DNA from: Rhodospirillales bacterium
GTDB taxonomy: Bacteria > Pseudomonadota > Alphaproteobacteria > Reyranellales > Reyranellaceae
DNA length: 64,000 nt
Direction of reading: 5' to 3'
Assembly: GCA_016699855.1 (NCBI GenBank)
Contig: CP064988.1
Coordinates: forward strand, 4,120,501 to 4,184,500
Both the position numbers and the translations under genes were made by a program. The notes under the pieces were generated by a model. The model did no database searches. It was given only the letters and a program-made list of their open reading frames with translations, and was not told the DNA's origin. This document shows, piece after piece, positions 60,812-64,000 of the stretch; positions within the stretch are counted from its first letter, which is position 1, and every line of letters starts with the position of its first letter.

Positions 60812-61282
60812 ATGTCCCGCCGCCGCCGCGCCGAACGCCGCGAAGTGATCCCCGACGCCAAGTATGGCGACATCGTGATCAGCAAGTTCATGAGCACGCT
60901 GATGTACGACGGCAAGAAGTCCGTCGCCGAAGGCATCGTGTACGGCGCGCTGGACCGCATCCAGCAGAAGGCCAAGCAGGATCCGCTGCCGATCTTCCAC
61001 GAGGCGATCGACAAGGTGAAGCCGGCCGTCGAGGTCCGTTCGCGCCGCGTCGGCGGCGCCACCTACCAGGTCCCCGTTGAGGTCCGTCCGGAACGCGCCC
61101 AGGCGCTGGCGATCCGCTGGCTGATCCAGGCGGCGCGCGGGCGTTCCGAGCACGACATGACCGACAAGCTGTCGGCCGAGCTGCTCGACGCCGCCAACAG
61201 CCGCGGCGCCGCCGTCAAGAAGCGCGAAGACACGCACCGCATGGCCGACGCCAACAAGGCGTTCGCCCACTACCGCTGGTAG
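60812..61282 (+). CDS. rpsG: 30S ribosomal protein S7
   Basis: A 156-residue uS7 with SRRRRAERREVIPDAKYGD, SKFMSTLMYDGKKSVAEGIVYGAL, RSRRVGGATYQVPVEV and a C-terminal NKAFAHYRW. It organises the 30S head and in other bacteria represses the str operon. It lies 12 bases after rpsL. Confidence 0.97.
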   Translation: MSRRRRAERREVIPDAKYGDIVISKFMSTLMYDGKKSVAEGIVYGALDRIQQKAKQDPLPIFHEAIDKVKPAVEVRSRRVGGATYQVPVEVRPERAQALAIRWLIQAARGRSEHDMTDKLSAELLDAANSRGAAVKKREDTHRMADANKAFAHYRW

Positions 61283-61317
61283 CGGCGTCCACGCCCCTCA
61301 CGAGAGATACGCCCCAC

Positions 61318-63401
<2,084 letters not shown>

Positions 63402-63438
63402 GCGGAATTCAAGGCGTTTTTCCTGAAGGAACGGGAAC

Positions 63439-64000
<562 letters not shown>

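Overview
This is a GC-rich (roughly 70%) chromosomal segment from an alphaproteobacterium. I infer this from the gene order rlmB / tRNA-Tyr / tRNA-Gly / tuf / tRNA-Trp / secE / nusG / rplKAJL / rpoBC / rpsL / rpsG / fusA / tuf, from a TrcR (DUF1013) gene, from rpsU beside COQ9, from purEK, and from short YdcH-like proteins. A Rhodospirillales- or Hyphomicrobiales-like member is plausible, but the sequence does not fix the genus.

Layout. 1-2256: a GrdB-like gene with an in-frame TGA, flanked by palindromes and repeats. 2257-5553: a secreted RTX-type calcium-binding protein and trcR. 5988-10923: a tightly overlapping operon of threonine aldolase, molybdenum hydroxylase large subunit and GMC oxidoreductase. 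11021-19147: CoA and amino-acid metabolism, an MFS transporter, a glutamine synthetase-like enzyme, an HrpB helicase and a 2-hydroxyacid dehydrogenase. 19290-22334: the three-gene proton-translocating transhydrogenase operon. 22482-34497: a second gene with an in-frame TGA (glutaredoxin-like plus DinB), rpsU, COQ9, purEK, oxidoreductases, ubiX and several small unknowns. 34494-35717: a CaiB/BaiF CoA-transferase. 35992-44230: a surface-polysaccharide cluster (galE, three GT4 glycosyltransferases, an asparagine synthetase-like amidotransferase, a Wzy/WaaL-like membrane protein). 44289-64000: tRNAs, rlmB and the core transcription/translation super-cluster, ending inside a second tuf gene.

The most interesting signal is two independent genes (452-1669 and 22482-23237) interrupted by exactly one in-frame TGA. 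In each, the TGA is the first position of a redox motif that reads UxxC on read-through. In both families this is a catalytic Cys or Sec position. This suggests two selenoproteins and an organism that decodes UGA as selenocysteine. No sel genes lie in the window.

A technical caution: many essential genes (rplK, rpoB, rpoC with several events, fusA) and some others (COQ9, galE, asnB) carry small indels that break the frame. They are best explained as consensus or assembly errors, and I annotate these genes across the breaks. The two TGA codons are different in kind, because the frame is intact on both sides. Intergenic spaces are repeatedly occupied by long inverted repeats of two families: a TCGGGATGAC-ended family, and a CCTTCTCCCC/CCCCTCATCC or CCTCTCCCCC family.
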